Below are positions 29,920 to 40,734 of a stretch of DNA of 64,000 nt, one piece after another. The notes under the pieces were generated by a model that had not been told where the DNA came from, did not search any database, and saw only the letters and a list, made by a program, of their open reading frames with translations. The stretch spans positions 1,674,001 to 1,738,000 of the forward strand of contig NBZP02000048.1 in assembly GCA_002236755.2 (NCBI GenBank). Reading direction: 5' to 3'. How positions within the stretch are numbered: position 1 is the first letter of the stretch; each line of letters begins with the position of its first letter. The translations under genes and the position numbers were made by a program. Source of the DNA: Dothistroma septosporum. Taxonomy: Eukaryota > Ascomycota > Dothideomycetes > Mycosphaerellales > Mycosphaerellaceae.

Positions 29920-32655
29920 TCAAATATCGTCGAGCATGCCGTGATTGAAGTCTGCGTCCGCGCTCGCGTTGCCCGTCGGCTCAAGACCGCTCATCCTATC
30001 CCGGGCCTTGTGGCTGAACGTGCGCGACAAGCGGTTCTCATCGCCATTCGGGCTGCTAACATCAACATCCCGGTCGGCGTATTGCTGCTCGAGTGTGCTC
30101 TCGTCCACGAAAGTGAAGCCCTTGAACTGGTTCTGCATCGTGGGACTGAGAGGTGTGCTGTCAGTGTTCACACCACTCGCCAATGCCGCGGCCCTGGCGT
30201 TCAGCGATGACGAATCTGCGCCTGCGTTCAGAGCGTTGGTAAACTCCGGATCGAAGTTGCTCGTGTCGAGCTCTCCCTTCAGCTTCGGCTTGAATGGTGG
30301 GGCAGTCTGCTTCTTGCTAAGAGCATTCCAGTCGACATCGGCAAAGAACGGGTGCGCCATCAACTCTTCCGCATCAGCCTTCGCGCCCAGGCGGTGTGAG
30401 GGGTTTCTGTTTAGCAGACCCTTGACGAAACTGCGTCCCTCGGCTGACAGAGCATCTCTTGGAAATCGAACTTTGCCGAATGCAATGTTCTTGTACATCT
30501 GCTGGGTGTCCTCGGCGTAGAATGGTGACCATCCACAGCACATCTCGAAGACCAACACACCGAGGGACCAGAAGTCAACCATCTTGGTGTATCCTTGCTC
30601 ATCGAGTAACACTTCAGGTGCAAGGTATTCCGTTGTGCCGCAGAAGGTGTTGGTTGTGTCGTTCTTCGAAAGGTTTGCCTTCGACAAGCCAAAGTCACAA
30701 AGTGCGATGTGTCCATTTGCATCCAGCAGAATGTTCTCCGGCTTCAAATCGCGGTACACGATGTCGTGCTGGTGCAGGTGTCTCAGAGCGAGTATAAGCT
30801 CCGCAATGTAGAACTTGGCTCGCTCCTCCACAAATCGTCCTTCCTTCTGCAAATGCCAGAACAGCTCACCTCCTGACATGTAGTCAGTGACAAGGTAAAG
30901 ATCTGCCGCCGTCTGGAACGAGAACTTGAGCCCAACGATGAAAGGCGAGTCCGTCGTCGCGGTCCTGACGAGGATGTTTCGCTCGCCAATGGTGTGCTGT
31001 ATCTCCTTCTTCTGCACAATGACCTTCTTCGAAAGCACCTTCATGGCATAGATGCGTTTTGTGTCCTTCTTCCTGACCTGGAAAACTTGTCCGAATGTTC
31101 CCTTGCCTATCAACTTCAGGATTTCGAAGTCATCTGGACCAAACGTCTTCTTGCCAGCCACATGAAATGCGAGTCGCAGGTGGATCTCGCCTGTCACTGT
31201 TTCTGTGATGCCCTCTCTTGGCTGGAGTCTATACCAATCCTCGTGTTGGTGTTCGTAATCGTTCAGATCGATGGGTAGTCTAACGTGGCCGATAAAAGAC
31301 TCGTTGTTGACTCGATCGTACACGGAGATGTCGAGCTCGTTGTTGTCACCAACCACGTCAAAAGTCGCTCTGTGTCTCCAAATCGGGTCGGTCGTCTCGT
31401 TCTTCCCAGCCTTGTCTTGCGATCCACGCCGCAGATCTGCAATGTTCGTGGAGCTCGTCTGTCGACTACGCAGTCCGGGTATTGCCATGGGTGTGCCTGA
31501 ACCGCTTCCTATCCGCTTCATCGCCACTCCCTTGGCAAGATTCTCCTCTGCTGGGCCATTCTCTACAGCTGTATCCATCTCATCCTCTTTCGGACCACCT
31601 GAGATATCCTCGTTCGCTTGAAAAATGCACACCACGTACGGGTCTACCGATGGCTTGAGTCCTCGCGCCTCTTCGACAGCAATCTCCAACTGTCCTCGCA
31701 CTTGTCCAACCGTGGCTGATGCCGAGCCCCCCGAACTCGATCGGCTCGACTTCGCGGCCTGTGGGATCTCGCCGCCATCGTCTCTTCTGCTCACATGCGA
31801 GCCGGAGCGTGGTGTGTGGGGAGGTGTGTTCTGAGGTTCGGCCTGCGTCAGCGCCTTGCTTTCCTTTTCCGTTGAAGCAGAAGGAGAAGTGGAACGCGCA
31901 ACGACAGAAGGACTTGCAGATGCAATATCTGAAGGTTCAGAGGTAGAAGGGTTGGAGATGTGGGCAGAGACCGCAGGCTTAGTGACAATCGTGTTAGATG
32001 GCGCGGGAGTCAACGTGCTTCGACGCAGCGAAGATGGCATGCTCGGCTGGCTCTGTCGTCTCTCCGCCCATGAGCGTTTGCGGGAGACTTGCGGAGCTGC
32101 TGCCGTTTGCGCACCATCGATGCTGGCCTCTGCATCGTTCATCGCGAGGAAGGAGGAGGAGTTGGAGAGTGGAGGCGTGGGAATGGAAGCCTGTGCAATC
32201 TCTTGGTGGTGTTGCAGGTGGGAGGACTCGGGGTGTTTTCGCTCGTGGGGTAGCAGAGGCGGCGACTCGACGTGCGAGCTGGATGCACCACTGCGTGGCG
32301 AGCTCGCTGCGGTGGGCATCTGCATGCTGCCTGCCAGTGCTTGTGACAACGCTGCCGCGGCCGCGCTCTCTTGCTGCTTGGGTTCGTCCTGAGGCTGCTC
32401 CTGCGTCTCCTCTGCCGGTGCGGGGTCGGGATTGGATGAAGAATCTGCGGAGGAACTCGATGTCCCACGAAATGAATCACGTACTTGACCGAAATAGCTG
32501 TTGAGTAGTCCGGGGAGTCTCTTATCGGTATGGAGATCTGGGCGCGGTGTCGCGGTGCCGTTGGGTGGCGTGGACGCCCCGGAGCCAATGTGGTCGTGGT
32601 CGTCGTCATGCATCTTGCTGTGAGTCGCAACCGGGTCAGCGTTCGCCATGGTCAT
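29920..32655 (-). CDS. SCH9: SCH9-type AGC protein kinase with C2 domain
   Basis: One exon, 911 residues. A nutrient-signalling kinase downstream of TORC1 (S6K/Akt-like). Residues 1-300 are disordered and Ser/Pro/Thr-rich; a C2 domain follows (RGQLEIAVEEARGLK near 318 ... ISVYDRVNNESFIGHVRLPIDL, ...GEIHLRLAFH), with a long insert at 350-410. The kinase domain runs from about 508 (FEILKLIGKGTFGQVF) to about 770: VAIK-type Lys in AMKVLSKKV, YRDLKPEN near 633, CDFGLSK near 652, activation loop TFCGTTEYLAPE with the Thr target. The AGC C-tail has a turn motif (STPLSPT) and a hydrophobic motif FKGFTF near 843. C2 plus AGC kinase is diagnostic of Sch9. ATGs at 32655 and 32649 are both possible starts. 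The upstream leader holds small ORFs. Confidence 0.95.
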   Translation of the reverse strand: MTMANADPVATHSKMHDDDHDHIGSGASTPPNGTATPRPDLHTDKRLPGLLNSYFGQVRDSFRGTSSSSADSSSNPDPAPAEETQEQPQDEPKQQESAAAAALSQALAGSMQMPTAASSPRSGASSSHVESPPLLPHERKHPESSHLQHHQEIAQASIPTPPLSNSSSFLAMNDAEASIDGAQTAAAPQVSRKRSWAERRQSQPSMPSSLRRSTLTPAPSNTIVTKPAVSAHISNPSTSEPSDIASASPSVVARSTSPSASTEKESKALTQAEPQNTPPHTPRSGSHVSRRDDGGEIPQAAKSSRSSSGGSASATVGQVRGQLEIAVEEARGLKPSVDPYVVCIFQANEDISGGPKEDEMDTAVENGPAEENLAKGVAMKRIGSGSGTPMAIPGLRSRQTSSTNIADLRRGSQDKAGKNETTDPIWRHRATFDVVGDNNELDISVYDRVNNESFIGHVRLPIDLNDYEHQHEDWYRLQPREGITETVTGEIHLRLAFHVAGKKTFGPDDFEILKLIGKGTFGQVFQVRKKDTKRIYAMKVLSKKVIVQKKEIQHTIGERNILVRTATTDSPFIVGLKFSFQTAADLYLVTDYMSGGELFWHLQKEGRFVEERAKFYIAELILALRHLHQHDIVYRDLKPENILLDANGHIALCDFGLSKANLSKNDTTNTFCGTTEYLAPEVLLDEQGYTKMVDFWSLGVLVFEMCCGWSPFYAEDTQQMYKNIAFGKVRFPRDALSAEGRSFVKGLLNRNPSHRLGAKADAEELMAHPFFADVDWNALSKKQTAPPFKPKLKGELDTSNFDPEFTNALNAGADSSSLNARAAALASGVNTDSTPLSPTMQNQFKGFTFVDESTLEQQYADRDVDVSSPNGDENRLSRTFSHKARDRMSGLEPTGNASADADFNHGMLDDI

Positions 32656-34830
32656 AAAGTCTGAGTTGCATGAGATCTGAGCGCGCTGATGATGTTGGTG
32701 AACAAGGAGCGGAGATCGACATGTAACACAAGATAATCACAAAGCTGTGCACAAGGAAGGTATCGAAGTATAATCGCAAAGGCGCGAGCTCGATGTCGAA
32801 ATTGGGGTTCTCGTCCCGGCCGAGGCGTCGCCGAAAAGCCCAATCGTTGACACGAGAATGATCGGGTTGAATGTGATGATGTCTGGCGGCAGATGTCTCG
32901 CCAGCAACTGAAGTTTCCGTCGTCGCAGTCTCGGAGATTGCAGCGCTTTCCGCCGCGATTGTTTCATCGCCTTTCTGCTGCTGCTGCTGCTGCATACTGA
33001 AATCACGCCAGCGCTGCGTTGAGGGAGATATGTTGGCATGCCCAAACATCGCTATGGCTGTGGCGGTGCGCTGCGAAAGGCGAGTGAACGCTGCAGATCC
33101 TGGTGACAGAAGCCGTTGATTACGAAAGCCAAGCACACCACTGGCTACCAGGGCGTGGCGCGACGTGCAGATTGAACGCGAGACGGAGAAGTAGGCTTAC
33201 CCATGCATCAAGGACTGTCGCAGCAGATCCGCGGCGGTGTGTTGCCCGAAATGCCCATCGGCGGCCGCCATGTTGGGCGTGCTGGCGCTGTTGCTACTGT
33301 TCTCGCCCGCCAGCAGCAGGATGTTGGATTGCGGTAAGGTATCGGCTCGAGGGATGCTGGAGGTCACGGTGGTGCTCGAGAGGGTGGGCACTGCTTGCGA
33401 GCTCTTGGTTGTGATGTGTCCAGGCCGGCGGCCTCGTCGCTGGTCCTGCGCGGTGTCGGCCACCGTGTGAACTCGTCCTGCAAGAGGACAATCGCTACAG
33501 CAGCGCTCCAAAGAAACGGCGCGATTCTACTCGCACGGCTCTCGGATGTCTGGGCGTTGACGGCGGGGTTGCCGTCGCTGTCGCTGATGCTGTTGCGGGT
33601 AGTTCTATTGCGATGACCAGCCTGCGCGTGTTTCCCGAACTGTCGCAACGTTGATGAAGGAGAGGAGGAGGTGTCGGCCGCATCCAGCAGTCCACGCAGT
33701 CTCAGTCTCAGTCGCAGAAACGGAGCGAGATTTCGTCACCAGTTGGTTCCAGCGATTCTGGAGCGATCGGCGGGACTCCAGACTCCAGAAAGACGTTGCA
33801 CGTGGGTGGCGGGTAGAGCAAAGTCTAATCAACGTCTAAACAAGTTCGAGATGTCTCCGGGAGTGAGAGGCCGGCAGACTTTGTAGCAGAACTGACTCTC
33901 AACCTCCTCCGATGAACACCCAAGTCTTGGAATGTTCAGCCTGGCCAGCTTGAGAAGAGCCGCCGCGCAGGGAACCCTTATCACATGGCCAATATCGCCT
34001 GCCCGGACCATCAACAAATCAGTCGGTTCGGCAGGGCCGTGGATACGGAGCTGAGACAGCCTCAATTGCCAATCACGGCAGTGTGGCCTGCCCTGCGAAC
34101 ACGGTCCGATGACAGACATTTTCGGCATCAGCGCGTATTGTTGTGATAAGACGCGCAAGATCGTTCTCGTCGGGAGGCTGAGAGTGTCCGTTGTCAGCTG
34201 TGTGTGACGCCCTCGAACACCGCCAGGGCGAGATTACGGGAGGTCTAATCGAACAAAGAAGGATCGACTGAGCTGCAGACGGCAGACCCTATGTTCCACA
34301 GCAGGACTGGAGGACTGGACGCGGTCTCGCCTGCGCTTGAAGACGTGGAGTAGCGTCGCATGACCAATATGCTGGATCCTCGTCTCAACGCAAGGCAAAC
34401 AAGGCGTTCCAGAATGCAGTAGCATGCAGCCATCCACCGGTTCTGGAGGCCTTCAGAGGCGACCAACGTGGGTCACACATTGTGAGGCGGTATTCTGGCC
34501 GCGCGTGTGTGCAAAAGACTATCTTGATGTTTTGCAATGCGGCTGTCGTGCCCTCTCATCGTGTTCTGGGACACGTTTCACAGCCAAGAAACTCGTCCAT
34601 CCTGCAATTCACCATACTGACAGCAAAGGGTAGCGAGTCATGAGCAGACGGAGGTTTCCAACTGTAAAAGCGAACAATAGAGCCGGGAGTAGTGTGATTG
34701 GCCTCGACATCAAGTCTGTTTGCGACTACGTGAGAGCACCAAAAGTAACATTGACTCATACCATCCAAATGTAACTCACAGCGCTTCTTGCGAAAGGGCT
34801 ATACACGTGCGGTCAATACCGGACAGCAAG
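32656..34830. other. Long 5' region of SCH9 and intergenic DNA
   Basis: 2.2 kb without a supported gene. On the minus strand a well-placed ATG at 33271 opens MAAADGHFGQHTAADLLRQSLMHG and runs directly into a GTAAGC donor at 33193. This may be a non-coding or uORF-bearing first exon of SCH9 spliced across 32656-33193 (several CAG acceptors lie at 32660-32690), though I could not join it in frame to the kinase ORF. A (CTG)6 microsatellite lies at about 32978-32996. Beyond 33900 nothing is seen. Confidence 0.35.
32978..32996. repeat. (CTG)6 trinucleotide repeat
   Basis: Six CTG/CAG units in the presumed leader or intron upstream of the SCH9 start. Short; a possible length-variable site. Confidence 0.8.
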
Positions 34831-35697
34831 ATGGCAACAGCGGATATGCTCGACGGTACCGGCGCTCGTGTCGCCAACACATACGAGCTTCTCGAGGCCA
34901 TACTGCTTCACATCCCACAATACTTGAACGGAACCCTAATCCTCGCGAAAGCCACAAGCAAATCCTTCGCCGCAGTGATCACTCGGTCGAAGAACATCCA
35001 GAAGCGCCTGCTAATAGACTTGCCTGTGGACCACGATTCAGTTGGCATCATGCGGTGGGCGCCAAAGTTCTACGAAACCATTGTCACGATGCGCTATAAG
35101 TCAAGTCACGACAGACTTCATGCTCGTGCAGTCATAGATTTGGAGCGACTCCGTAACACCGAGGATGCATTTCATCTAAACAGCTCGTGGCGGGACCGGT
35201 GGCTCGTGCGCGAGTCAACGAAGCGCGTGACTATGGAAAAGCGAATCTGAGCCACGACACGTCTATGACAGGACAGCACTTTCGTATGACATTCACGCGT
35301 CCGGATGGCATAACTTTAGGTCAACTGGCAGACCTGGCGATCGATCTTGATGAGCTCGTCAAGTTCCGTAGTGGCATGGAGATCAGCAAATATGGCACCA
35401 TGTAATCAGATCTGGATCCACGATTCCTGCGGCAACATGGTGTCTGTCTAGGTCTATACATGGTATCCGAGACATTTCTCGACGACGACGGAAGTAATAC
35501 TGATGACGGAGCATACCTAACTCAGCCAAGCCATTACAATAGGGAATTCAAGCTACGTGGGTACCGCGGCTGGCAGGCCAAATATTCCCCCTCTTGGTCA
35601 TACAACGATTACCCCGAGCCGCACTCAGACTTTACCCTACGGCCCCATTATGGGGTGGCAGCGAGGCGGTGTTTGAGCCGCTGGACTGGACATCAAT
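34831..35697 (+). pseudogene. F-box-like protein pseudogene
   Basis: From the ATG at 34831 (cagcaagATGg) the plus strand encodes MATADMLDGTGARVANTYELLEAILLHIPQYLNGTLILAKATSKSFAAVI then TRSKNIQKRLLIDLP, which has the shape of the short F-box-like proteins expanded in Dothideomycetes (…ELLE-ILLHLP…LL-A--V-R-F---I--S--IQ--LF). This frame stops at 35250. In another frame from about 35190 the sequence continues as HDTSMTGQHFRMTFTRPDGITLGQLADLAIDLDEL..., stops at a TAA (35403-35405), and resumes in the same frame to 35697 (LRQHGVCLGLYMVSETFLDDDG...). So one frameshift near 35190-35250 and one nonsense codon inactivate it. No intron with matching phases removes the TAA. The 140-residue N-terminal part could still be translated. 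Confidence 0.6.
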
Positions 35698-36497
35698 GAA
35701 TTGGCAGCTCGATCGATTCTTCGAGAATAATTGAAGCAAGCTCTCCGCCTGGAGCTGAACTATCTGGAAGAGCGCAGGATCCCATGCAGACCTGCAAGAT
35801 AGAGCAGCGCCCAACAATATTCCGACCTGCTGAGAGCCTCTCCTTGCAAAGCCCAACGATAGCTCGAAGCGAGCAATCCAATTCGCGCGATGAGCGAGCA
35901 ATTTTGTAGACCCTGGGTAACTCCCTCCAAAGGACTAGAATCGAGCGTAGACAACACAGCATATCCTGCAGGAGCAACTACATCAAACGCAGGTCACGGT
36001 CCCTCGAGCTTAGCAAGTGGTGGAAGGTCTGATCATTGTATCAAGGCTCCACGTGGGCAGCCTCTAGAAGACCGTATTTTGCACCCGATAAAGACTGCCA
36101 CTCATCCGGACTTCTCTACAATGAAAGGTCGTATCTTTCTCCAAAACGTTCAAACATTCTGGACTTGCTCGAAATCTCGGCGATGGTGAACACAGACCTC
36201 CATTCCGGAGTCGACCTGGTGTCATGGTCCACGGCCAACGGCTGGTTGTGTGGGAGCTACTCTCAATAAGCCAACCGCCACAGCTTCCGATGTGTCGCAT
36301 TCCGCCGCGATGGCAGGTTCTCCGGAGCGAGGCCTCGATGTGGAACGTTTTCGGTTATGGAAGAATTCTGATTGTTCATGGAGATCAAAGTTATCATTTT
36401 CTTTTGCAGCAGCGACAAAGTGCACCAACATGCAAGCACAATGTTTAGACATGATATCCTGTAAATTCTCATGACCTGATTCTGTCATATATCCTAC
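35698..36497. other. Intergenic
   Basis: Between the F-box-like pseudogene and the convergent MaoC gene. Open frames of 70-100 codons overlap on both strands with no recognisable content. Nothing supported. Confidence 0.35.
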
Positions 36498-37550
36498 CTA
36501 CAGCTTACTCGCAGCATCCTTACTAACCTTCATCTTCGCCCGTCCATTACTCAAACAAACCTTTCCAGTACTCTTCACCTTCGTCTGGAACCTCACACTC
36601 TCCCATCCCTCAGAGTCTTTATCCCCCAGCGCCCATATCTCCGTAACCAGCACATCCCCCGGCTTAACCGGAGACGCAAACCTCGCCGCGTACTCCTTGA
36701 TACTGCCCGGCTCATTGTTCCCCAACATCTTAACGAGCGCATGCGCCGTCGAGTTCCACGCGTGCAGACCATGCGTGATCACGCCGCCGAAGCCCATCGC
36801 CTTGCCTGGCTTCGGGTCGATGTGCAGAGGGTTGTAGTCGCCATTCAAGCGATAGAGGATTGGCGTTTCAGCAGAGGTGGGGTTTTCATGCACGGCAGTA
36901 GGCTTCTGTCCTTCGGGAGGTGGGAAATTCTCCGTCTTAGGTCCCTTTGGACCACCCCAATTGCCCTGTCCCACGAAAAATGCAGACCCCACCATCGTTA
37001 CGTAGACCTCCCCGCTCTCGGCATCGACGATGTCGTTCTGGGTCTCGAGGACGGTGCCGGGTTTGCCCTTGTCGTAGACTCCGACGACCTTGGAGCGGGA
37101 TTCGAACTTTCGGCCGGCGGAGGTGACGGGGAGGGCCTTGTGGAAGAAGATCTTGCGCTCGCCGTCGAGGACACGCTTGGAGTCTAATTGGGGGACGCCG
37201 GGAATTTGGGGGCGGGAGGCGTGTTGGGCGGCGTAGAAGTCGACGACTTCCTGGGTTGTGGACTTGAAGGGAAGGATTATGGGGTAGGTGGGAAAGACGG
37301 CGAACTTGGGGTGGAGTTCCTGGAAGGATGTTAGGTAGTCATGGTGGTTGGGGATTTGAGTGCTTACGTAGAGGTAGTGGAGCTCCTCTGCTGTCGCACC
37401 GATGGTTGCGGCGAAGAGGAGGACATCACGTCTAAGGTGGTGTCAGTGAGCTGGCTGTTTCGGTGCAGATGTGGGATGCTGTACTTACTTGAGCCACGAC
37501 ACCTTGACGGGTGCGTTCTCGTGGCCTGCTCCTGGGTTCTTTGACGACAT
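36498..37550 (-). CDS. Peroxisomal MaoC-type enoyl-CoA hydratase 2-like protein (PTS1)
   Basis: Three exons on minus: 37550-37489, 37431-37368 and 37319-36498, with introns of 57 nt (37432-37488, GTAAGT...TTAG) and 48 nt (37320-37367, GTAAGC...CCAG); 315 residues. A double hot-dog fold: the N-terminal half carries FAATIGATAEELHYLYELHPKFAVFPTYP, and the C-terminal half the hydratase-2 motif NGDYNPLHIDP (about 200, catalytic Asp/His) and GFGGVITHGLHAW. The C-terminus is SKL, a canonical peroxisomal targeting signal. Expected to hydrate trans-2-enoyl-CoA to (3R)-hydroxyacyl-CoA, as the hydratase part of fungal Fox2 does, but here as a stand-alone enzyme. The ABC transporter gene lies 0.5 kb upstream on the same strand. 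Confidence 0.92.
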
Positions 37551-38043
37551 CGTTGCTAGGAGAGATCGATGGACAGTATGAACAATTTACATACAGGGAC
37601 GAAGGTGTAGTAGTGGTGGTATGGTGGTGGTATGCTAGCTGGGATGTCGGTTGTTGTCAATCCGGGGCAGCTACTAGTCGTGCCGAGGTTGTCTGATCAC
37701 AAACTCGCAATTGCCGACATGGCATGTCACGCATGGATGATGGATCTTGCGTACCGGTACGTGACAAGGATTGTTTTATGTGATCACCTGCGAATCACCA
37801 AGCGACGTGTGAAAGGCAGATCAATTCGTTTATGCAGTCATGTCAACGCTCAACGCAAATGCAATGCTCTCTCACAATGCTCAACTCAAATGCCTTTTCC
37901 CCTCAAACGCCATGCATCGCCCAGTACATTTTGGTATCGCCTCCCAGTCGCTATGCAGATGTAACATGGTGACCTCCCGAGTTCCACGCGATGACTATGT
38001 ATATTCAATGCATCCCCAACAACTCCGCATTAAGAAAGAAGGA
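37551..38043. other. Intergenic
   Basis: Promoter/leader of the MaoC gene (CAC/TGG-rich near 37610-37635) and 3' flank of the ABC transporter gene. No other feature seen. Confidence 0.4.
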
Positions 38044-40734
38044 TCACTTGCTCTCTGAGTTACTGCTCGCCTGCGGACCGTTCGAAGCGGCGATCACATC
38101 TTGAACGCGGATCTGAGCTTCCTCACTGCTCGCTGTTTTCAGCATTTCATCCGCCTTGTGCACATTGAGGCTGATGCCGACATCCTGGACGTCCTTACTG
38201 AGCTGCTTCGACCACAAAGCGACGTACTTGCCCTTCTGCCGGAAGAGCTCGGCATGAGTCCCGTGCTCCACGACCTCTCCATCGTGGATGACCAGGATCT
38301 GATCTGCATGTTGGATGGTCGAAAGTCGATGTGCGACAACAAATGTGGTGCGGCTGGCGCTGAGGCGCTTGAAGGCGAGCTGAATCGTGGCCTCTGTCTC
38401 TGCGTCAATCATGCTGGTCGCCTCGTCCAACAGCACGATCTTTGGCTGTCTTAAGATAGCACGAGCGATAGCGACTCGTTGCAGCTCACCACCAGACAGC
38501 TTGACTCCTCGCTCTCCAACCTTGGCCTTGTAGCCGTCTGGGAAGGACTCAATTTTGTCATGTATCGCCGCTGCCTTGCATGCTTCCTTCACTTCCTCAT
38601 CTGTAGCGTCTAGACGAGCATACTTGATGTTCTCCATGATTGATGTGTTGAAGAGCGCCGGATCTTGTGGCACCATCCCGAAAGCTTCGCGGAGGCTATC
38701 GAGCGTGACTCTGCGGATGTCCTGGCCGTCTATACGTATAGCGCCATTCGTGACGTCGTAATATCGATACAGAAGCTTGAGAATGGTAGACTTCCCACCG
38801 CCCGTCTCGCCAACGAGCGCAATAGTCTGACCGGCCTTGACCTCGAGGTTGATGTTCTTGAGTGTCGACTTGCGCTTGTCGTACGAAAAGTCAACACTCT
38901 CAAAGGTGACAGTGCCCTCTTTGATCTCAATGTCACGCGCCTCGGGCTGATCGTTGACAAGTGCCTTCGTTGTGAGGAGCTGAAGGAGACGTTCAGAGTC
39001 TGTCAACATGGACGTGATCTTGCGAATCGAGTATGACACACTTCGAAGTGGTGCCTCAACAGAACTCCAGTACATTGAAAGTGTGACAAAGTTACCGACA
39101 GGCGCAGATCCCTGAGATACTCGATAGGCAGCGAGAGACATTGCTGCCAAGCGTCCAGAGAGCATGATGCCAGATTGGAGACTTCCACCGAGGTAGTAAG
39201 CCAGGTAGTATCGCCACTCGGCAAGGTTGAAAGCCACCACGGAATCGTCATACTTCTTCGATTCGTACTTGCCGCGGTTGAAGTGTGAGACAGTTGACCA
39301 GTTGTTGATAGCCTCATTTTGCACTCTGCTCTCATTCAGCCAAGCAGTATTGAACTCTCTGCGCTGCTTGATACTCCAGGCAGTGGTCTTGGCTCCGATC
39401 CAGATGTAGCTGATACCAATTGTGAACATGATGACCGACATGTAGACATCGAAGAGTATGGATACATATACAAAAGCGACAGCCAGATCGAAAAACATTG
39501 GGCCAATGTCGAACAGCATGTAGCTGAGAAGATCCTGAAGTGTGGTGCCCTGGTCGATGACTCTGATGAGCTCACCAGAGTTCTTCTCGTTGTGAAAGTG
39601 CATATCCAAGTCCATGATATGGTTGAAGGCAGTCGTGGCGATCATTCGGTAGCCGTACTGATTGACAGGCATCTCTGCCAAGGTTTTCAAAAGGCTGATG
39701 CCGACTCCAGAGCTGAGCGAGGTATAAATCATCCATAGACCCAGAGCACGCCATGGTACTACTCCGGTGCCATATGCTTCAGTAAGCTCATTGACGACTA
39801 TACCGACCTGGCGCGGCACCAGAATATTGAGCGCCCGGTTAAGGAGGATGCAGATAGCAATCGTGACCAAGCAGGCTTGCACAAGCCTATTCTTGCGCGG
39901 CAAGAGCATGGGAACGAAGATCTTGAATTCCGTCAGGTACGCAAACCAGCTGCCAGATTCCTGAAGGCGTTGCTTTTGTTGTGCTCTGAGCTCCTTGTCC
40001 TGCTCTGGCTCTTCAGAATCGGAGTCAAATCCTCCATCGCTCTCTGCATCGCCATCATTACAATCACCATGCTCGCTCGCAAGTACACTATCGCGTGGTG
40101 AAGTGCTAGACTTTCTTGTGTGGCCATTTGTGGATGTGTCCCGGGATCCGTCTGCCAAAAGTGCATCGCTCTCGTCATCGAGCCGCACACTGCGCTTGCG
40201 GTCGCTGAGGATCCACCAGCTGGCCAGGATGCTGAGAGCTACAAGGGCGAAAGATCGCAGAACGTTGAGTGCCATGCGAAGTCTCGCATAGCCATTGCCC
40301 GGAACCCTGAGACCTTGGAGAATAACGATTGGGATATCAAAGCCCAGCGCAATAAGCCATGCGCCCAGATATGGATGCCAGAGTGGATGGAGGCTCTCGA
40401 TGAGTCCGAGGCTGAAGCAGGCATGGAGTGCAAAGACTGCAATGAGGTAGATGATGTAGTCCTGTGATGGAGTGAAGTCCTGCTCAGTTATTGCTTGGGT
40501 AATAGCTGTTATTGCTTCCGCGACCACTGTTGCCAAGACCGCGAGTTGAAGTGTGGAAGTGCCGTATTTTCGCACATATAATTTTCCGCGCTTTGAGGGT
40601 TCTTGCAGGAGACATGTTGCTACTGCCTTGGCACATACGAAGTAAGTGGCTGTCGCGATGGGTGCGATGTAATGCAGGATGGACAATGCTGGCCCTGCCG
40701 ATGTTGTTGTTGTTGTTGTTGTTGTCGGCGCCAT
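38044..40734 (-). CDS. HMT1/ABCB6-type ABC half-transporter (heavy-metal tolerance family)
   Basis: One exon, 896 residues. A half-size ABC-B transporter with an extra N-terminal membrane domain (about five helices, 20-185) before the six-helix core, the layout of fission yeast Hmt1 and human ABCB6. The two parts are linked by an acidic, charged stretch (DSDEEPEQDKELRAQQKQRLQESGSWFAYL). The nucleotide-binding domain has Walker A GETGGGKST near 641, Q-loop MVPQDPALF, signature LSGGELQRVAIARA near 745, Walker B KIVLLDEATS near 767 and the H-loop VAHRLSTIQ. Likely vacuolar or mitochondrial; Hmt1 moves phytochelatins and glutathione-metal conjugates into vacuoles, but the substrate here is unproven. 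The N-terminus has eight consecutive Thr encoded by a trinucleotide repeat. Confidence 0.93.
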   Translation of the reverse strand: MAPTTTTTTTTSAGPALSILHYIAPIATATYFVCAKAVATCLLQEPSKRGKLYVRKYGTSTLQLAVLATVVAEAITAITQAITEQDFTPSQDYIIYLIAVFALHACFSLGLIESLHPLWHPYLGAWLIALGFDIPIVILQGLRVPGNGYARLRMALNVLRSFALVALSILASWWILSDRKRSVRLDDESDALLADGSRDTSTNGHTRKSSTSPRDSVLASEHGDCNDGDAESDGGFDSDSEEPEQDKELRAQQKQRLQESGSWFAYLTEFKIFVPMLLPRKNRLVQACLVTIAICILLNRALNILVPRQVGIVVNELTEAYGTGVVPWRALGLWMIYTSLSSGVGISLLKTLAEMPVNQYGYRMIATTAFNHIMDLDMHFHNEKNSGELIRVIDQGTTLQDLLSYMLFDIGPMFFDLAVAFVYVSILFDVYMSVIMFTIGISYIWIGAKTTAWSIKQRREFNTAWLNESRVQNEAINNWSTVSHFNRGKYESKKYDDSVVAFNLAEWRYYLAYYLGGSLQSGIMLSGRLAAMSLAAYRVSQGSAPVGNFVTLSMYWSSVEAPLRSVSYSIRKITSMLTDSERLLQLLTTKALVNDQPEARDIEIKEGTVTFESVDFSYDKRKSTLKNINLEVKAGQTIALVGETGGGKSTILKLLYRYYDVTNGAIRIDGQDIRRVTLDSLREAFGMVPQDPALFNTSIMENIKYARLDATDEEVKEACKAAAIHDKIESFPDGYKAKVGERGVKLSGGELQRVAIARAILRQPKIVLLDEATSMIDAETEATIQLAFKRLSASRTTFVVAHRLSTIQHADQILVIHDGEVVEHGTHAELFRQKGKYVALWSKQLSKDVQDVGISLNVHKADEMLKTASSEEAQIRVQDVIAASNGPQASSNSESK
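40699..40722. repeat. Trinucleotide (TGT/ACA) repeat encoding poly-Thr
   Basis: Eight TGT units on plus, encoding Thr residues 4-11 of the ABC transporter on minus. A frame-preserving microsatellite within a coding N-terminus. Confidence 0.8.

Noticed and set aside
33270..33470. Plus-strand ORF with a signal-peptide-like start (MLGVLALLLLFSPASS)
   Set aside because: It is antisense to a minus-strand frame with a better start and a splice donor; the rest of the frame is short and Arg-rich with no conserved look.
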